A stretch of DNA of 64,000 nt from Accumulibacter sp. (GCA_024235695.1 JACKLX010000014.1:47490-111489), one strand, 5' to 3'; positions 1-9,725 are shown, counted from the first letter of the stretch. The notes: a model not told the origin generated them from the sequence alone. Made by a program: numbers and translations.

Positions 1-262
1 GATGTACGGTATTGCTGACGGTCAGTCTGGTAGACTCTGGCGCCCGAGAGCGATCGCCAACCCTGCAGGAGACGCCGCAATGATTGACCATCTGGTCGCG
101 CCCAGCCGTCGCCGGCACGACGCGACGGCTGGCCGCTGCGACAGTGCCTACGGACCGCCGACCGCCTTCCTGCGAAGGGCGCGCGAGCAGTCCGCGCCGC
201 CACGTACAGCGAAGGCCTGTCGTGTCCCGTGAACAGGCGGCGCGCCAAGCCGGACTCGACTG
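1..262. other. Unresolved stretch upstream of napF
   Basis: No gene here can be named. A plus-strand frame is open from the window edge and stops with TGA at 81-83, overlapping an ATG at 80. That ATG opens a 50-codon frame ending at 232. Another frame ends at 264-266 and overlaps the GTG of napF. These chained stop/start overlaps would fit translational coupling to a gene cut off by the window edge, but none of the predicted peptides is recognisable, so this remains a guess. Confidence 0.25.
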
Positions 263-754
263 GTGACCGACTTCGCTGCTCGCCGCAACTTTCTCCGTGG
301 TCGATTCTCGCGCCGGGCGGCGCCGCTGCGGCCGCCATGGGCCATCGCCGAGGAGGCATTCCGGCAGAGCTGCACGCGTTGCGGCGATTGTCGGGCGGCC
401 TGTCCGACACGGATCATCAGCGATCGCGATGGTGGCTACCCGATCCTTGATTTTGCCGCCGGTGAGTGTACTTTCTGCGGCGCGTGTGTCGACGCCTGTC
501 GCAGCGCTGCGCTGCAGCGCGCCGACGGGCAGGCGCCATGGTCGGCACGGGCCGTGATCGGCGAACGCTGCCTGGCGGCACAGCAGGTCGAATGCCGGAT
601 TTGTGGCGACCATTGCGAAGCTGCGGCGATTCGCTTCGTCGCTCGCCTTGGCGGCATTGCCGCGCCACTGGTCGACGCCGCGCGCTGCAGCGGCTGCGGC
701 GCATGCCTGGCACCATGCCCGACCAGGGCCATCGTTGTTGAACAAGCGAGATGA
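263..754 (+). CDS. napF: NapF-like 4Fe-4S ferredoxin
   Basis: This 163-residue cytoplasmic iron-sulfur protein resembles NapF, an accessory protein thought to help load or maintain the Fe-S cluster of NapA. Three classic CxxCxxCxxxC-type clusters are visible: CTRCGDCRAACP (about residues 37-48), CTFCGACVDAC (about 70-80) and CSGCGACLAPCP near the C-terminus. A further, looser cysteine group, CRICGDHC, lies between them. The start is a GTG at 263 that overlaps an upstream TGA. It lies on the strand opposite to the napDAGHB operon and about 3 kb from it, which is not the usual arrangement. A generic polyferredoxin is the alternative, but the length and cluster spacing favour NapF. Confidence 0.8.
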   Translation: MTDFAARRNFLRGRFSRRAAPLRPPWAIAEEAFRQSCTRCGDCRAACPTRIISDRDGGYPILDFAAGECTFCGACVDACRSAALQRADGQAPWSARAVIGERCLAAQQVECRICGDHCEAAAIRFVARLGGIAAPLVDAARCSGCGACLAPCPTRAIVVEQAR

Positions 755-899
755 TCTGAAGTGACGACAAGCAAGGACTGCCCGGGTCGGGCACGGCGGC
801 CGTCGGCGCGCACAGCCAGGCGCTCGTTTGCCGGGCGCAGGGCGGTTGGCGCCAAGTTGTGCGGTGTTTCGCGATGAGCGTTTGCGGAATCTTGCGCCG

Positions 900-3749
900 A
901 TGAGCGAGGGCCAGCGCGAGGGTGCTTCGCCGGAGCCGTCGCCCGACCTCGAGACGCGGCTGCTGCGCGTCTTGACCACGATGGTCGAGGAGACCCGTCC
1001 GGGACGCGTCGGACGGGTGGGCATGAACAGCCAGCTCGAACGCGATCTCGGCCTGGACAGCCTGGCGCGCGTCGAACTTCTGCTGCGGGTCGGCAGGGAA
1101 TTCGGCAGGTCGCTGCCGGAAAGCGCGCTGGCCGAGGCCGAAACGCCACGGGACCTGCTGCGCTTCGTGGCGGGTACGGGCCCCGGCGTCGCCGCCGCTG
1201 GCGAGCCGGCCGCAGCCGCAGTGGTCGATGCGCCGGCAGCTGGCGGTCCGATCAGTCTGCCGGAGCAGGCCGCGACGCTGATCGACGTCCTCGAGTGGCA
1301 CGCCGAGCGTCATCCACAACGCGTGCATGTGTTGCTCTACGGCGACGGTGGCGGCGAGCGCGGCGAGTTCCGCGCGACGCCGATCTGCTACGCGGAATTG
1401 CTCGAGAAGTCCCGCCGGATCGCCACCGGGCTGGTGACGCGCGGCTTGCTGCCGCGACAAACGGTTGCCCTGATGCTGCCCACCGGGCGCGATTACCTCA
1501 CCAGTTTCTTCGGCGTGCTCCTTGCTGGCGGCATTCCGGTGCCGATCTATCCGCCGGCGCGCCTGGCGCAGATCGACGATCACCTGCGGCGGCACGCGCG
1601 CATCCTGGCCAATGCCGAAGCGGCGTTCATCGTCACCGTGCGGCAGGCCAAGGGCGTCGCTGCGCTGCTGCGTGTCGAGGTGCCGGGTTTGAGCGCCATC
1701 CTGACCCCCGACGAACTCGACAGCGAACCGATCAGCCTGCTCTACCGCGCCGCTGCCGACGACATCGCTTTCCTGCAGTACACCTCGGGCAGCACCGGTG
1801 ATCCCAAAGGCGTCGTCCTCAGCCACGCCAATCTGCTGGCCAACGTGCGGGCGATGGGCGAGGCGGTCGAGGTCAGCAGTGACGATGTCTTCGTTTCATG
1901 GTTGCCGCTGTATCACGACATGGGACTGATCGGGGCCTGGTTCTGCCCTCTCTATTTCGCTATGCGCCTGGTGCTGATGTCGCCGCTGGCCTTCCTGTCG
2001 CAGCCGGCACGCTGGTTGCGCGCGATCTCGGATCATCGCGGAACGATCTCGCCGGCGCCGAATTTCGCCTATGAACTGTGTGCGAGGAAGCTCGGCGACG
2101 GCGATCTGCAGGGCCTGGACCTGTCGTCATGGCGGCTGGCGCTGAATGGCGCCGAACCGGTAAGCGCCGCGACGCTGCAAGCCTTCGCCGAGCGTTTCGC
2201 TCCCTACGGCCTGCAGCGCGAGGCGATCACGCCGGTCTACGGCCTGGCCGAGTGCTCTGTCGGACTGGCTTTCCCGACGCTTGCCCGTGGCCCGCGCATC
2301 GACCTGATCGAGCGTGAAGCGCTGGTCACCCGGAAATGCGCTGTGCCGGCCAGTAGCAGCGACCCGGACGCGATGCCTGTTGCCGCCTGTGGACACGCCT
2401 TGCCGCGGCACGAGATTCGCATCGTTGACGACGGCGGTTGCGAGCTAGCGGACCGGCAGGTCGGGCGGCTGCAGTTTCGCGGCCCGTCTACCACCAGGGG
2501 ATATTATCGCAACCCGGCGGCGACGCAGGCGCTGTTCAGCGATGGCTGGCTGGACTCCGGCGATTTCGCCTACACCGTCGAAGGCGAGATTCATTTGACC
2601 GGTCGTGTTAAGGACCTGATCATCCGTGGCGGGCGAAATCTCTATCCCTACGAACTGGAGCAGGCTGTCGGCAACATCCCCGGCGTGCGCAAGGGTTGTG
2701 TCGCGGTGTTTGCCAGCAGCGATCCGGTCAATGCCAGCGAACGGCTGGTGGTGATGGCCGAGACGCGCGAAGAGGGTGCCGATCGTCGCGACCAGCTTTG
2801 CCGGCAGATCAACGACGCGGCGGTGGACGCGATCGGCATGCCGGCGGACGAGATTGTCCTGGCGCCGCCGAATTCGGTACTCAAGACGTCCAGTGGCAAG
2901 ATCCGCCGCAACGCCTGCCGTGATGCCTTCGAGCGGGGCGTGATCGGCGCCGGCACGCGGCCCGCCCGCCAGCAGATGCTGCGCCTTGGCCTGGCGTCGT
3001 TGCGCGCCCGCCTCGGCGAATCGGCACGGACTGCCGGCCGACGCCTCTATGGTGCCTGGTGCTGGCTGGTGTTTGTGCTGCTCGCCGTACCGGTGCTGGC
3101 GACGGTCATGGCGCTGCGGTCGCCGGCGATCGGCCGCCGTGTGGTGCATTGGGCGGCACGGATCTTTCTGGCGCTGGCCGCCATCCGCCTGCAGGTCACC
3201 GATGCCGAGGGACCCCCGAAAGGTCCCCACCTGTTGTTGGTCAACCACTGCAGCTACCTCGATGCCCTGGCGCTTTGCGCGGCGCTGTCGCCGACCCGCG
3301 GCTATTGCTTTGTCGCCAAACGCGAGTTCGTCGAGCAGCCGTGGATACACGCCTTCCTGAGCGCGCTCGGCACGCTCTTCGTCGAGCGCTTCGAGGCCTC
3401 AAGGAGTGTCGAGGACGTCGACGAAATCGCCGCGGCGCTCAGGCAGGGAAAGAACCTGGCGATCTTCCCCGAGGGCACCTTCTCGCGCGAAGCCGGGCTG
3501 AAACCGTTCCGCATGGGCGCCTTCGTCGCCGCGGCGCGGGCCGGCATGCCGGTGCTGGTGAGTGGGCTGCGCGGCTCGCGCGCCATCCTGCGTGATCAGA
3601 CCTGGCTGCCGCGGCGCGGCCAACTGACCTTGACCGTCGGGCCGCTGCTGGTGCCCGGGGGGAACGACTGGAGCGCTGCCGTGGCGCTGCGCGACGCGGC
3701 GCGCCAAGCGATGCTCGACCTTTGCGGCGAGCATGATCTCGAGCGGTGA
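900..3749 (+). CDS. ACP / acyl-AMP ligase / PlsC-type acyltransferase fusion
   Basis: This 949-residue protein has three modules. Near the N-terminus is an acyl carrier domain with GLDSLARVELLL, where Ser is at about residue 54 and would carry phosphopantetheine. Next is an AMP-forming acyl ligase with the P-loop YTSGSTGDPKGV near residue 293, similar to fatty acyl-AMP ligases. After a hydrophobic segment (about 720-740) comes a glycerolipid acyltransferase domain with NHCSYLDA (about 781) and FPEGTF (about 855). The protein could activate a fatty acid, hold it on its own carrier and transfer it to a lipid acceptor, a self-contained counterpart of Aas; this is inference. ATG 900 was preferred over a TTG at 828 because the carrier domain starts soon after it. 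It converges on the nap operon. Confidence 0.8.
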   Translation: MSEGQREGASPEPSPDLETRLLRVLTTMVEETRPGRVGRVGMNSQLERDLGLDSLARVELLLRVGREFGRSLPESALAEAETPRDLLRFVAGTGPGVAAAGEPAAAAVVDAPAAGGPISLPEQAATLIDVLEWHAERHPQRVHVLLYGDGGGERGEFRATPICYAELLEKSRRIATGLVTRGLLPRQTVALMLPTGRDYLTSFFGVLLAGGIPVPIYPPARLAQIDDHLRRHARILANAEAAFIVTVRQAKGVAALLRVEVPGLSAILTPDELDSEPISLLYRAAADDIAFLQYTSGSTGDPKGVVLSHANLLANVRAMGEAVEVSSDDVFVSWLPLYHDMGLIGAWFCPLYFAMRLVLMSPLAFLSQPARWLRAISDHRGTISPAPNFAYELCARKLGDGDLQGLDLSSWRLALNGAEPVSAATLQAFAERFAPYGLQREAITPVYGLAECSVGLAFPTLARGPRIDLIEREALVTRKCAVPASSSDPDAMPVAACGHALPRHEIRIVDDGGCELADRQVGRLQFRGPSTTRGYYRNPAATQALFSDGWLDSGDFAYTVEGEIHLTGRVKDLIIRGGRNLYPYELEQAVGNIPGVRKGCVAVFASSDPVNASERLVVMAETREEGADRRDQLCRQINDAAVDAIGMPADEIVLAPPNSVLKTSSGKIRRNACRDAFERGVIGAGTRPARQQMLRLGLASLRARLGESARTAGRRLYGAWCWLVFVLLAVPVLATVMALRSPAIGRRVVHWAARIFLALAAIRLQVTDAEGPPKGPHLLLVNHCSYLDALALCAALSPTRGYCFVAKREFVEQPWIHAFLSALGTLFVERFEASRSVEDVDEIAAALRQGKNLAIFPEGTFSREAGLKPFRMGAFVAAARAGMPVLVSGLRGSRAILRDQTWLPRRGQLTLTVGPLLVPGGNDWSAAVALRDAARQAMLDLCGEHDLER

Positions 3750-3797
3750 GTTGCGCTTCCCGGCCGGCTGTCGTCGCCATCGTCGTGGCACGAGGCG

Positions 3798-3818
3798 AGC
3801 GGGCGGGCGACGCCCGCT
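3798..3818. terminator. Possible hairpin between convergent genes
   Basis: The 7-bp perfect stem AGCGGGC/GCCCGCT with a 7-base loop lies in the 100-base gap between the convergent acyltransferase fusion and napB. There is no T run on either side, so it would be a weak or factor-dependent terminator at best. Confidence 0.3.
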
Positions 3819-3851
3819 GCCGCTTGCCGAGGAACTCGCCGGCGGACGCTC

Positions 3852-4319
3852 TCAGTTCTTCTTGACCGGCTTCTTGACGGCGTCGCCCTTGAAGGTGTTA
3901 TCGACCAGCGGTGGTGCGTCGACCTGCGGCACGTGACACTGCACGCAGTTGTAGCGACTACCCGTTGCTTCAGCGTGCTTGTTGCCGTCACGGTCGATGA
4001 AATGGCTGTCGCCGATCTTGGGCGCTTTCTTTTTCTGGTAGGTCGCCGCCGAGTGGCAGTCCATGCACTGGTTGCCTTCGAGATTGATTTCGTCGAAGTT
4101 CTGCACGGCATGCGGGATCACCGGCGGTTGCGTGCTGAAGGTGCGCGCCACCGGGGTTTCGGTACCGGGGCGCTTGCCGGCGTAGTCCTTGATCGCCGGG
4201 GCGTGGCTCGGTGCCGCCACGTCGGCGCCGCGCATGGACGTGGTGGCGTCGGCGGCAAATGCCAGGGACGTCAGGCAGCTCGCCACGATGGCGGCGGTGA
4301 GTTTCAGTGAGTACTTCAT
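3852..4319 (-). CDS. napB: Periplasmic nitrate reductase, diheme cytochrome c subunit NapB
   Basis: NapB is the small electron-transfer subunit that passes electrons to NapA in the periplasm. The 155-residue product begins with a signal peptide (MKYSLKLTAAIVASCLTSLAFA) and carries two c-type heme motifs, CMDCH and CVQCH, as expected for the family. The ATG at 4319 was chosen because it starts the signal peptide; the open frame continues upstream only as antisense of napH. It is the last gene of the napDAGHB operon, 50 bases downstream of napH. The C-terminal tail is lysine-rich. Confidence 0.95.
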   Translation of the reverse strand: MKYSLKLTAAIVASCLTSLAFAADATTSMRGADVAAPSHAPAIKDYAGKRPGTETPVARTFSTQPPVIPHAVQNFDEINLEGNQCMDCHSAATYQKKKAPKIGDSHFIDRDGNKHAEATGSRYNCVQCHVPQVDAPPLVDNTFKGDAVKKPVKKN

Positions 4320-4369
4320 GATTGGCGTTCCCTCCACGTCAAAGAATGGTTTCCGGTTTCTCGAGTGCT

Positions 4370-5272
4370 TCAGTTGCTGTCTGCCGCGGTTTTCGGCACG
4401 GTCTGGGTGCCGTTTTCCGGCCGATTGTCGAAGCGCATGCCGAAAGTGAAAACGTCTTTCGAGCAGACATCGATGCAGCGCCCGCAGTTGGTGCAGTTGG
4501 CGGCCAGGATGACCGGGCCGACGCCCTTGCCGGCGCCTTTCAGTGCCGGCCGAATGACCTGCGGTTCCGGACAGACCTCGAAGCAGTCCATGCAATCGTT
4601 GCAGGCCGCCCGCCGGGACGCCGTGACGCGCAGCGGACTCCACTTGCCGAGCAGGCTGTAAAAGGCGCCGACCGGGCAGAGATGTCCGCACCAGCCGCGG
4701 CTCATCACCAGCAGGTCGAACAGGAATACCGCCAGCACCACCGTCCATCCGGCGCCGAGACCGAAGATCAGCCCGCGATGCAGCATCGACACCGGATTGA
4801 CCAGTTCCCAGGCAATCGTCCCGGTCAGGCCGGCGAGTGCCAGAGTCATCGCCAGAAGCCAGTAACGCGCGCTGCGCGAGACGTGCGCGCTGCCCTTGAT
4901 AGCCAGCCGGCGACGTAGCCAGCCAGCGAGGTCGGTGACCGGATTGACCGGACAGACCCAGGCGCAATAGACGCGGCCGCCGACCAGCAGGTAGAAGACG
5001 ACGACGATCAGCACGCCGATCAGTCCGAGCCGCTCCGGGACGTTGCCGGCGATCAGGGACTGCAGCAGCACGTAGGGGTCGCTCAGCGGCAGCGTCTCGA
5101 GCGTCAGGCTGTAGGCCAGATTGCCCTTGACGATCCACACCGCGGCGAGCGGCCCGAGCAGGAACAGGGCGAGGATCACACCCTGGCTCAGGCGGCGAGC
5201 CAGCAGCCAGCGGTGCGCGCCGAACCAGCCCTTGGCGGCGACCGCTTCGGCACCGGTGCGCTTGCTGCTCAT
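4370..5272 (-). CDS. napH: Quinol dehydrogenase membrane subunit NapH
   Basis: NapH is an inner-membrane ferredoxin-type protein that, with NapG, moves electrons from quinol towards NapAB. The 300-residue product has four clear hydrophobic segments in its first 200 residues, the two CxxxCP motifs typical of the family (CAWVCP near 102 and CGHLCP near 193), and two C-terminal 4Fe-4S clusters ([12 protein letters not shown] and [11 protein letters not shown]). Its ATG overlaps the napG stop by four bases, so the two are probably translationally coupled. No NapC is encoded here, so NapGH is the likely quinol route in this organism. Confidence 0.94.
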   Translation of the reverse strand: MSSKRTGAEAVAAKGWFGAHRWLLARRLSQGVILALFLLGPLAAVWIVKGNLAYSLTLETLPLSDPYVLLQSLIAGNVPERLGLIGVLIVVVFYLLVGGRVYCAWVCPVNPVTDLAGWLRRRLAIKGSAHVSRSARYWLLAMTLALAGLTGTIAWELVNPVSMLHRGLIFGLGAGWTVVLAVFLFDLLVMSRGWCGHLCPVGAFYSLLGKWSPLRVTASRRAACNDCMDCFEVCPEPQVIRPALKGAGKGVGPVILAANCTNCGRCIDVCSKDVFTFGMRFDNRPENGTQTVPKTAADSN

Positions 5273-6222
5273 CGCGCCGCCTCGCTGGGCGAGCCGCCAC
5301 GCGGCGCGCCGGCCGGGGCGCCAGGGCCGCCCAATCCCGGCGGCAGGCTGGGAACGACGTTGGCCGGCGCGTTGCCAGGCATTCCGGCCGGCAAGGGGTC
5401 GCTGCCCGGGTCAAAATGGCCTTCCAGCTTCATGCCTTCCGGCAGGCGGTCCGGCAAATCGATGAGTCCCTTGTCCTCGACCAGCGAATGTCCTCCGGCC
5501 TTGCTCTTTTCTTCCCAACCGAGACGGTAGTGCTCGCCGAGCGAGCCTTTGACCAGCTTGGCCGGCAAGACCCTGATCGACGCCTCCTCGGTCACGCACG
5601 CCTTCTCGCACTTGCCGCAGCCGGTGCAGCGTTCGGAATGCACTGTCGGGATGAACATTGCGTGCCGACCGGTGCGGGTGTTCGGCCGCAACTCGAGGGT
5701 GATCGCCTGGTCGATCAGCGGACAGACGCGGTAACAGACGTCGCAGCGCAAGCCAAGGAAGTTCAGGCAGGTCTCCTGGTCCGCGAGGACCGCCAGACCC
5801 ATTTTCGACGCGTTGATGTCGGTCAGGCTGTGGTCCAGGGCGCCGGTCGGACAAGCCTTGACGCAGGGGATGTCCTCGCACATCTCGCAGGGGCCGGTGC
5901 GGGCCGTGAAGTAGGGGGTGCCGGTGGCGACCGGCGACTCCGGTCTCGCCAGTTCGAGGATGTTGTACGGGCAATCACGCACGCACATGCCGCAGCGGAT
6001 GCAGGCGCCGAGGAAGTCGTCTTCGGCACTCGCGCCGGGCGGACGGATTGCCAGTGGCGGCCTCGCCCTGGCCTGTTTGCTATAGGCCGCCAGTCCGAGG
6101 CCGAGCAGGCCGACACCGCAAAATAGCCGTGCCGAGTCAAGGACGAACTGGCGCCGCGCCAGGGGTTGCGTGTTGGCCGCAGGCGAGCGCGCGCGACTAC
6201 TGTGGTTGTTTGCCGTGGGCAT
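5269..6222 (-). CDS. napG: Ferredoxin-type subunit NapG
   Basis: NapG is an exported four-cluster ferredoxin that works with NapH. The 317-residue product has a twin-arginine-type leader (ARRQF followed by a hydrophobic stretch, residues about 23-47). Its clusters are [35 protein letters not shown] and [11 protein letters not shown]. The last 50 or so residues are rich in Pro, Gly and Ala and extend past the usual NapG core. It follows napA after a 98-base gap that contains a strong hairpin, and it overlaps napH by four bases. Confidence 0.94.
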   Translation of the reverse strand: MPTANNHSSRARSPAANTQPLARRQFVLDSARLFCGVGLLGLGLAAYSKQARARPPLAIRPPGASAEDDFLGACIRCGMCVRDCPYNILELARPESPVATGTPYFTARTGPCEMCEDIPCVKACPTGALDHSLTDINASKMGLAVLADQETCLNFLGLRCDVCYRVCPLIDQAITLELRPNTRTGRHAMFIPTVHSERCTGCGKCEKACVTEEASIRVLPAKLVKGSLGEHYRLGWEEKSKAGGHSLVEDKGLIDLPDRLPEGMKLEGHFDPGSDPLPAGMPGNAPANVVPSLPPGLGGPGAPAGAPRGGSPSEAAR

Positions 6223-6260
6223 GATTGCGTGGCCAGCAAGCGAACCGGGATTTCAGCCGT

Positions 6261-6286
6261 TGGGCGGGCGATGCTCTGCCCGCCCA
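6261..6286 (-). promoter_or_regulatory. Hairpin between napA and napG
   Basis: A perfect 9-bp GC stem, TGGGCGGGC paired with GCCCGCCCA around an 8-base loop, sits in the only sizeable gap inside the nap operon. There is no following T run. It could be an RNA processing or stability element, or a partial terminator that lowers napGHB relative to napDA. That role is inference. Confidence 0.45.
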
Positions 6287-6320
6287 GGCTCTCCCTGATT
6301 GTCCTGCGATGGCGTGCCGA

Positions 6321-8846
6321 TCAGGCTTTGACTACCTTGCACGCACACTTCTTGAAGTCGGTTTCCTTGGAGATCGGGCAGGTCGCGTCGAGCGTCAGCT
6401 TGTTCACCAGGCGGTGTTCGTCGAAGAAGGGGACGAACACCAGGCCGGCCGGAGGCTTGTTGCGGCCACGCGTTTCGACCCGCAATTCGATCTCGCCGCG
6501 CCGGGTGCTCGCCTTGACCACGTCACCGCGCTGCAGACCACGCTTCTTGGCATCGTCCGGGTTCATGTAGATCCAGGCGTCGGGCATCGCCTTGTACAGC
6601 TCGGGGATGCGCCGCGTCATCGAGCCGGTATGCCAGTGCTCGAGGACGCGCCCGGTGCACAACCAGAGATCGTATTCCTTGTCGGGCATCTCGGCCGCTG
6701 GCTGGTACGGCAGGGCAAAGATCACCGCCTTGCCGTCGGGTTTGCCATAGAACTTCAGCTCTTCGCCTTTCTTGACATACGGATCGTAACCCTCGCGGAA
6801 ACGCCACAGAGTCTCCTTGCCGTCGACCACCGGCCAGCGCAAGCCACGTGTCTTGTGGTAGGCGTCAAATTCGGCCAGATCGTGCGCATGGCCGCGACCG
6901 AACGCGGCATATTCCTCGAACAGGCCTTTCTGCAGATAGAAGCCGACGGCTTTCGCTTCGTCGTTATCGAAGCCCTTGTAGGTCTCGCTGAGCGGGAACT
7001 TGTCCACCTGACCATTGGCGTAGAGCACCTCGTAGAGGGTCTTGCCCTTGTACTGCGGGTTCTTGTCGAGCAATTCGGCTGGCCACACCTCGTCGGTCGT
7101 GAACCGCTTCGAGAACTCGATGTACTGGCGCAGGTCGGAGCGCGCCTGCCCGGGTGCCTTGACCTGCTGGCGCCAGAACTGGGTGCGGCGCTCGGCATTG
7201 CCGAAAGCGCCTTCCTTCTCCATCCACATCGCCGACGGCAGGATCAGGTCGCCGGACATCGCCGAAACGGTCGGATAGCAGTCGGAAACGACGATGAAAT
7301 TGTCGGGGTTGCGCCAGCCGGGGAAGACCTCGTCATTGACGTTCGGCCCCGCCTGCATGTTGTTGGTCGTCGTCGTCCAGTAGAAGTTGATCTTGCCGTC
7401 CTTCAGCAGGCGGCTCTGCAACACCGCGTGCGCGCCGTTCCAGTCCGGGATGGTGCCGGCGGGCAGCTTCCACAGCTTCTCGCTTCTTTCCCGATGCTTC
7501 GGGTTGGTCACCACCATGTCGGCCGGCAGACGGTGCGCAAAGGTGCCGACTTCGCGGGCGGTGCCGCAGGCCGATGGCTGGCCGGTCAGCGAGAACGGCC
7601 CGTTGCCGGGCTCGGAAATCTTGCCGACCAGCAGGTGCACGTTGTAGATCATGTTGTTGGCCCAGGTGCCACGCGTGTGCTGGTTGAAGCCCATCGTCCA
7701 GTACGACGTGACCTTGGCATCGGGATCGGCATAGGCCTTGGCCAGTGCTTCGAGCTTGTCTTTCGGCACCCCGGAGATCTCGTGCGCCTTGTCTAGCGTG
7801 TACTCGGCGACGAAGGCCTTGAACTCGTCGAAGGTCATCGGGCTGGCGTCGCCCGGGTTGCCCTTGGGCTTGCCGTCTTCGCCCGGATAGCCGTTGTTCA
7901 TCGCCACCTTCTCGAGCGGATTGTTCGGCCGCAGGCCATAGCCGATGTCGGTGACACCCTTCTTGAAGGTGACGTTGCGGGCGACGAATGCCTCGTTTAC
8001 CGCGTTGTTCTGGATGATGTAATTGCAGATGTAGTTGAGGATTGCCAGATCGCTCTGCGGCTTGAAGATCAGCTCGTTGTCGGCCAGTTCGGTCGAGCGA
8101 TGGCCGAAGGTCGACAGCACATGCACCTTGACGTTCTTGCCGGTCAGACGACGATCGGTGAGCCGCGACCACAGAATCGGGTGCATTTCGGCCATGTTCG
8201 AACCCCACAACACGAAGGTGTCGGCGTGTTCGAGGTCGTCGTAGCAGCCCATCGGTTCGTCGATCCCGAAAGTGCGCATGAATCCGGCGACGGCCGACGC
8301 CATGCAGTGACGAGCATTCGGATCGATGTTGTTGCTCAGCAGACCGGCTTTCATCAGCTTGGCGGCAGCGTAGCCTTCCCACACCGTCCACTGGCCGGAG
8401 CCGAACATGGCGATGTTGCGCGGGCCGCCTTTCTTGAGCGCGGCCTTGCATTTCTCGGCCATGATGTCGTAGGCCTGATCCCAGGAAATCGGCGTGAACT
8501 CGCCGTTCTTGTCGAACTTGCCGTCCTTCATGCGCAGCAGCGGTGTCGTCAGGCGATCCTTGCCGTACTGGACTTTCGAGAGGAAGTAACCCTTGATGCA
8601 GTTGAGACCGCGATTGACCGGCGCGTCCGGGTCACCCTGCGTGGCGACGATGCGGCCGTCCTTGGTTCCGACCAGCACGCCGCAGCCCGTTCCGCAATAG
8701 CGGCAGGCACCCTTGTCCCAGCGCACGCCGTCGGTCTTGCTGGCGGCGGCCTGCGCAAGGCCGGGAATGCTGATGCCGGCTGCCGTGGCGGCGGCGGCAA
8801 CGGCATTGCTCTTGATAAAGTCACGACGTGTCAAAGTCAGTTTCAT
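6321..8846 (-). CDS. napA: Periplasmic nitrate reductase catalytic subunit NapA
   Basis: NapA reduces nitrate to nitrite in the periplasm using a bis-MGD molybdenum cofactor and one 4Fe-4S cluster. The 841-residue product begins with a Tat signal (LTRRDFIK, then an Ala-rich hydrophobic stretch). Near residue 45 the cluster motif CRYCGTGC appears, with the fourth Cys in NCIKGY. The likely Mo-ligand cysteine is in [12 protein letters not shown]. Length matches the family. The ATG at 8846 lies one base after the napD stop; an ATG ten codons upstream is in frame but would overlap napD and precede the Tat leader. Confidence 0.97.
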   Translation of the reverse strand: MKLTLTRRDFIKSNAVAAAATAAGISIPGLAQAAASKTDGVRWDKGACRYCGTGCGVLVGTKDGRIVATQGDPDAPVNRGLNCIKGYFLSKVQYGKDRLTTPLLRMKDGKFDKNGEFTPISWDQAYDIMAEKCKAALKKGGPRNIAMFGSGQWTVWEGYAAAKLMKAGLLSNNIDPNARHCMASAVAGFMRTFGIDEPMGCYDDLEHADTFVLWGSNMAEMHPILWSRLTDRRLTGKNVKVHVLSTFGHRSTELADNELIFKPQSDLAILNYICNYIIQNNAVNEAFVARNVTFKKGVTDIGYGLRPNNPLEKVAMNNGYPGEDGKPKGNPGDASPMTFDEFKAFVAEYTLDKAHEISGVPKDKLEALAKAYADPDAKVTSYWTMGFNQHTRGTWANNMIYNVHLLVGKISEPGNGPFSLTGQPSACGTAREVGTFAHRLPADMVVTNPKHRERSEKLWKLPAGTIPDWNGAHAVLQSRLLKDGKINFYWTTTTNNMQAGPNVNDEVFPGWRNPDNFIVVSDCYPTVSAMSGDLILPSAMWMEKEGAFGNAERRTQFWRQQVKAPGQARSDLRQYIEFSKRFTTDEVWPAELLDKNPQYKGKTLYEVLYANGQVDKFPLSETYKGFDNDEAKAVGFYLQKGLFEEYAAFGRGHAHDLAEFDAYHKTRGLRWPVVDGKETLWRFREGYDPYVKKGEELKFYGKPDGKAVIFALPYQPAAEMPDKEYDLWLCTGRVLEHWHTGSMTRRIPELYKAMPDAWIYMNPDDAKKRGLQRGDVVKASTRRGEIELRVETRGRNKPPAGLVFVPFFDEHRLVNKLTLDATCPISKETDFKKCACKVVKA

Positions 8847-8847
8847 C

Positions 8848-9096
8848 TCATGCTTCCTCATCAGGATCGGGTTCAAACTGGTGGTAAACCAATGCCGCGG
8901 AGAGGACGCCCGGCTGCCGGCTGATGGTCGTGAACATGTCCGCCGCCGCGCGATCGGAATCGGCTTCGATGGTGACGATCAGTTGCCCCTTGTCCGTCGC
9001 TGCATGCACTTCAACGCCGCTCAGAGCCAACAGCTTGCCCTGCACCTGCGGCAGTACCTCAGGCCGGGCGTTGACCAGCACGCTGGAAATATTCAT
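8848..9096 (-). CDS. napD: NapD, NapA signal-peptide chaperone
   Basis: NapD binds the Tat leader of NapA and delays export until the cofactor has been inserted. The 82-residue product has the family's small ferredoxin-like fold pattern, opening with [11 protein letters not shown] and continuing with [20 protein letters not shown]. It is the first gene of napDAGHB, with one base between its stop and the napA ATG. A candidate anaerobic promoter lies about 90 bases upstream. Confidence 0.92.
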   Translation of the reverse strand: MNISSVLVNARPEVLPQVQGKLLALSGVEVHAATDKGQLIVTIEADSDRAAADMFTTISRQPGVLSAALVYHQFEPDPDEEA

Positions 9097-9186
9097 CAGT
9101 TCGAGACCCTCCTGCTGGCAAGTCTACAGGCCATCCTGGCGTTCGGGCCGGGCGTCGGTCCGGATGGTCGTTCTTGCATTGGGGAA

Positions 9187-9230
9187 ACACTCTAAGCCGC
9201 TGGTAGGGTCTTTTGCTTGATGCAGGTCAA
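9187..9230 (-). promoter_or_regulatory. FNR-type box and promoter for the nap operon
   Basis: TTGATGCAGGTCAA at 9217-9230 matches the FNR consensus TTGAT-N4-ATCAA at nine of ten positions. On the minus strand a -10-like TAGAGT lies at 9194-9189. A transcript starting near 9182 would put the box centre near -41.5, the standard class II activator position. napD begins about 85 bases further on. The match is read directly; regulation by an FNR/ANR/DNR-type protein is inference. Confidence 0.65.
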
Positions 9231-9490
9231 GGCCTGAAAATAATCTGGCCTTTCTTTCGAGGCGAACGAAAAGCCGCCTCTGGCGACCTTGACAATCGCA
9301 TGAGTTGGGCGGTCGGGCGGACGATGCGCGGTGGCGATTGGCCAGTCGCTTCTGGCCGCAACGTCGCCATGCTGTCGGTCTGCAGCGAGCCGGAAGATGG
9401 TAGGCAGGGAAGTGTCGCGAGGCGCCAGCCGGCTGCTCGATGGTCGCACTGCCGGCCGCCGGAAGGGTGCAGGAAGCACGGACAGAGCGC

Positions 9491-9518
9491 AAAAAAAAAC
9501 GCGGAACCAGGGTTCCGC
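9491..9518 (-). terminator. Rho-independent terminator downstream of 6S RNA
   Basis: A perfect 8-bp stem GCGGAACC/GGTTCCGC with a two-base loop is followed on the minus strand by G and nine T residues. It would end transcripts coming from zapA and the 6S RNA candidate. The plus strand has only GC then TTTT, so termination in that direction is weaker. Confidence 0.85.
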
Positions 9519-9574
9519 GCTTTTCAATCTTGTCCCCGCGAATGTCGTCAGGCCGGCATCCTGAACCTGGGTTC

Positions 9575-9725
9575 AGATAGGTCACTTCCCTTCCGCATCA
9601 GGTACGCCCGACTTAAGGGGCACACACAACAGCGGTTTCCATGGTCTGCGACCAATGCCAATTTGCATTGGTTCAAGGAATCTATGACCTTAACAAACAC
9701 CGCAGGGAACTCTCTTGGAGCTTGT
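9575..9725 (-). ncRNA. ssrS: 6S RNA (SsrS) candidate
   Basis: 6S RNA binds the sigma-70 RNA polymerase holoenzyme and adjusts transcription in stationary phase. The position is diagnostic: on the same strand, right after the zapA stop, as in many proteobacteria. On the minus strand an apical stem ACCAATGC/GCATTGGT is perfect (9651-9672). A closing stem pairs AGTTCCCT (9711-9704) with AGGGAAGT (9591-9584) at seven of eight positions, and TTAAGG/CCTTAA pairs inside it. This gives the long rod with a central bulge expected of 6S. Both ends are approximate. Confidence 0.75.

Noticed and set aside
417-1826. 469-codon minus-strand frame
   Set aside because: It is antisense to napF and the acyl-ligase fusion. 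High GC keeps the reverse frame open; the plus-strand genes have clear domains and this frame has none.
6225-7796. 523-codon plus-strand frame
   Set aside because: It is antisense to napA and shows no motif of its own.
9561-9576. Inverted repeat CTGAACC/GGTTCAG as a terminator
   Set aside because: No T run follows on either strand. The hairpin at 9501-9518 with nine T residues is the convincing terminator.
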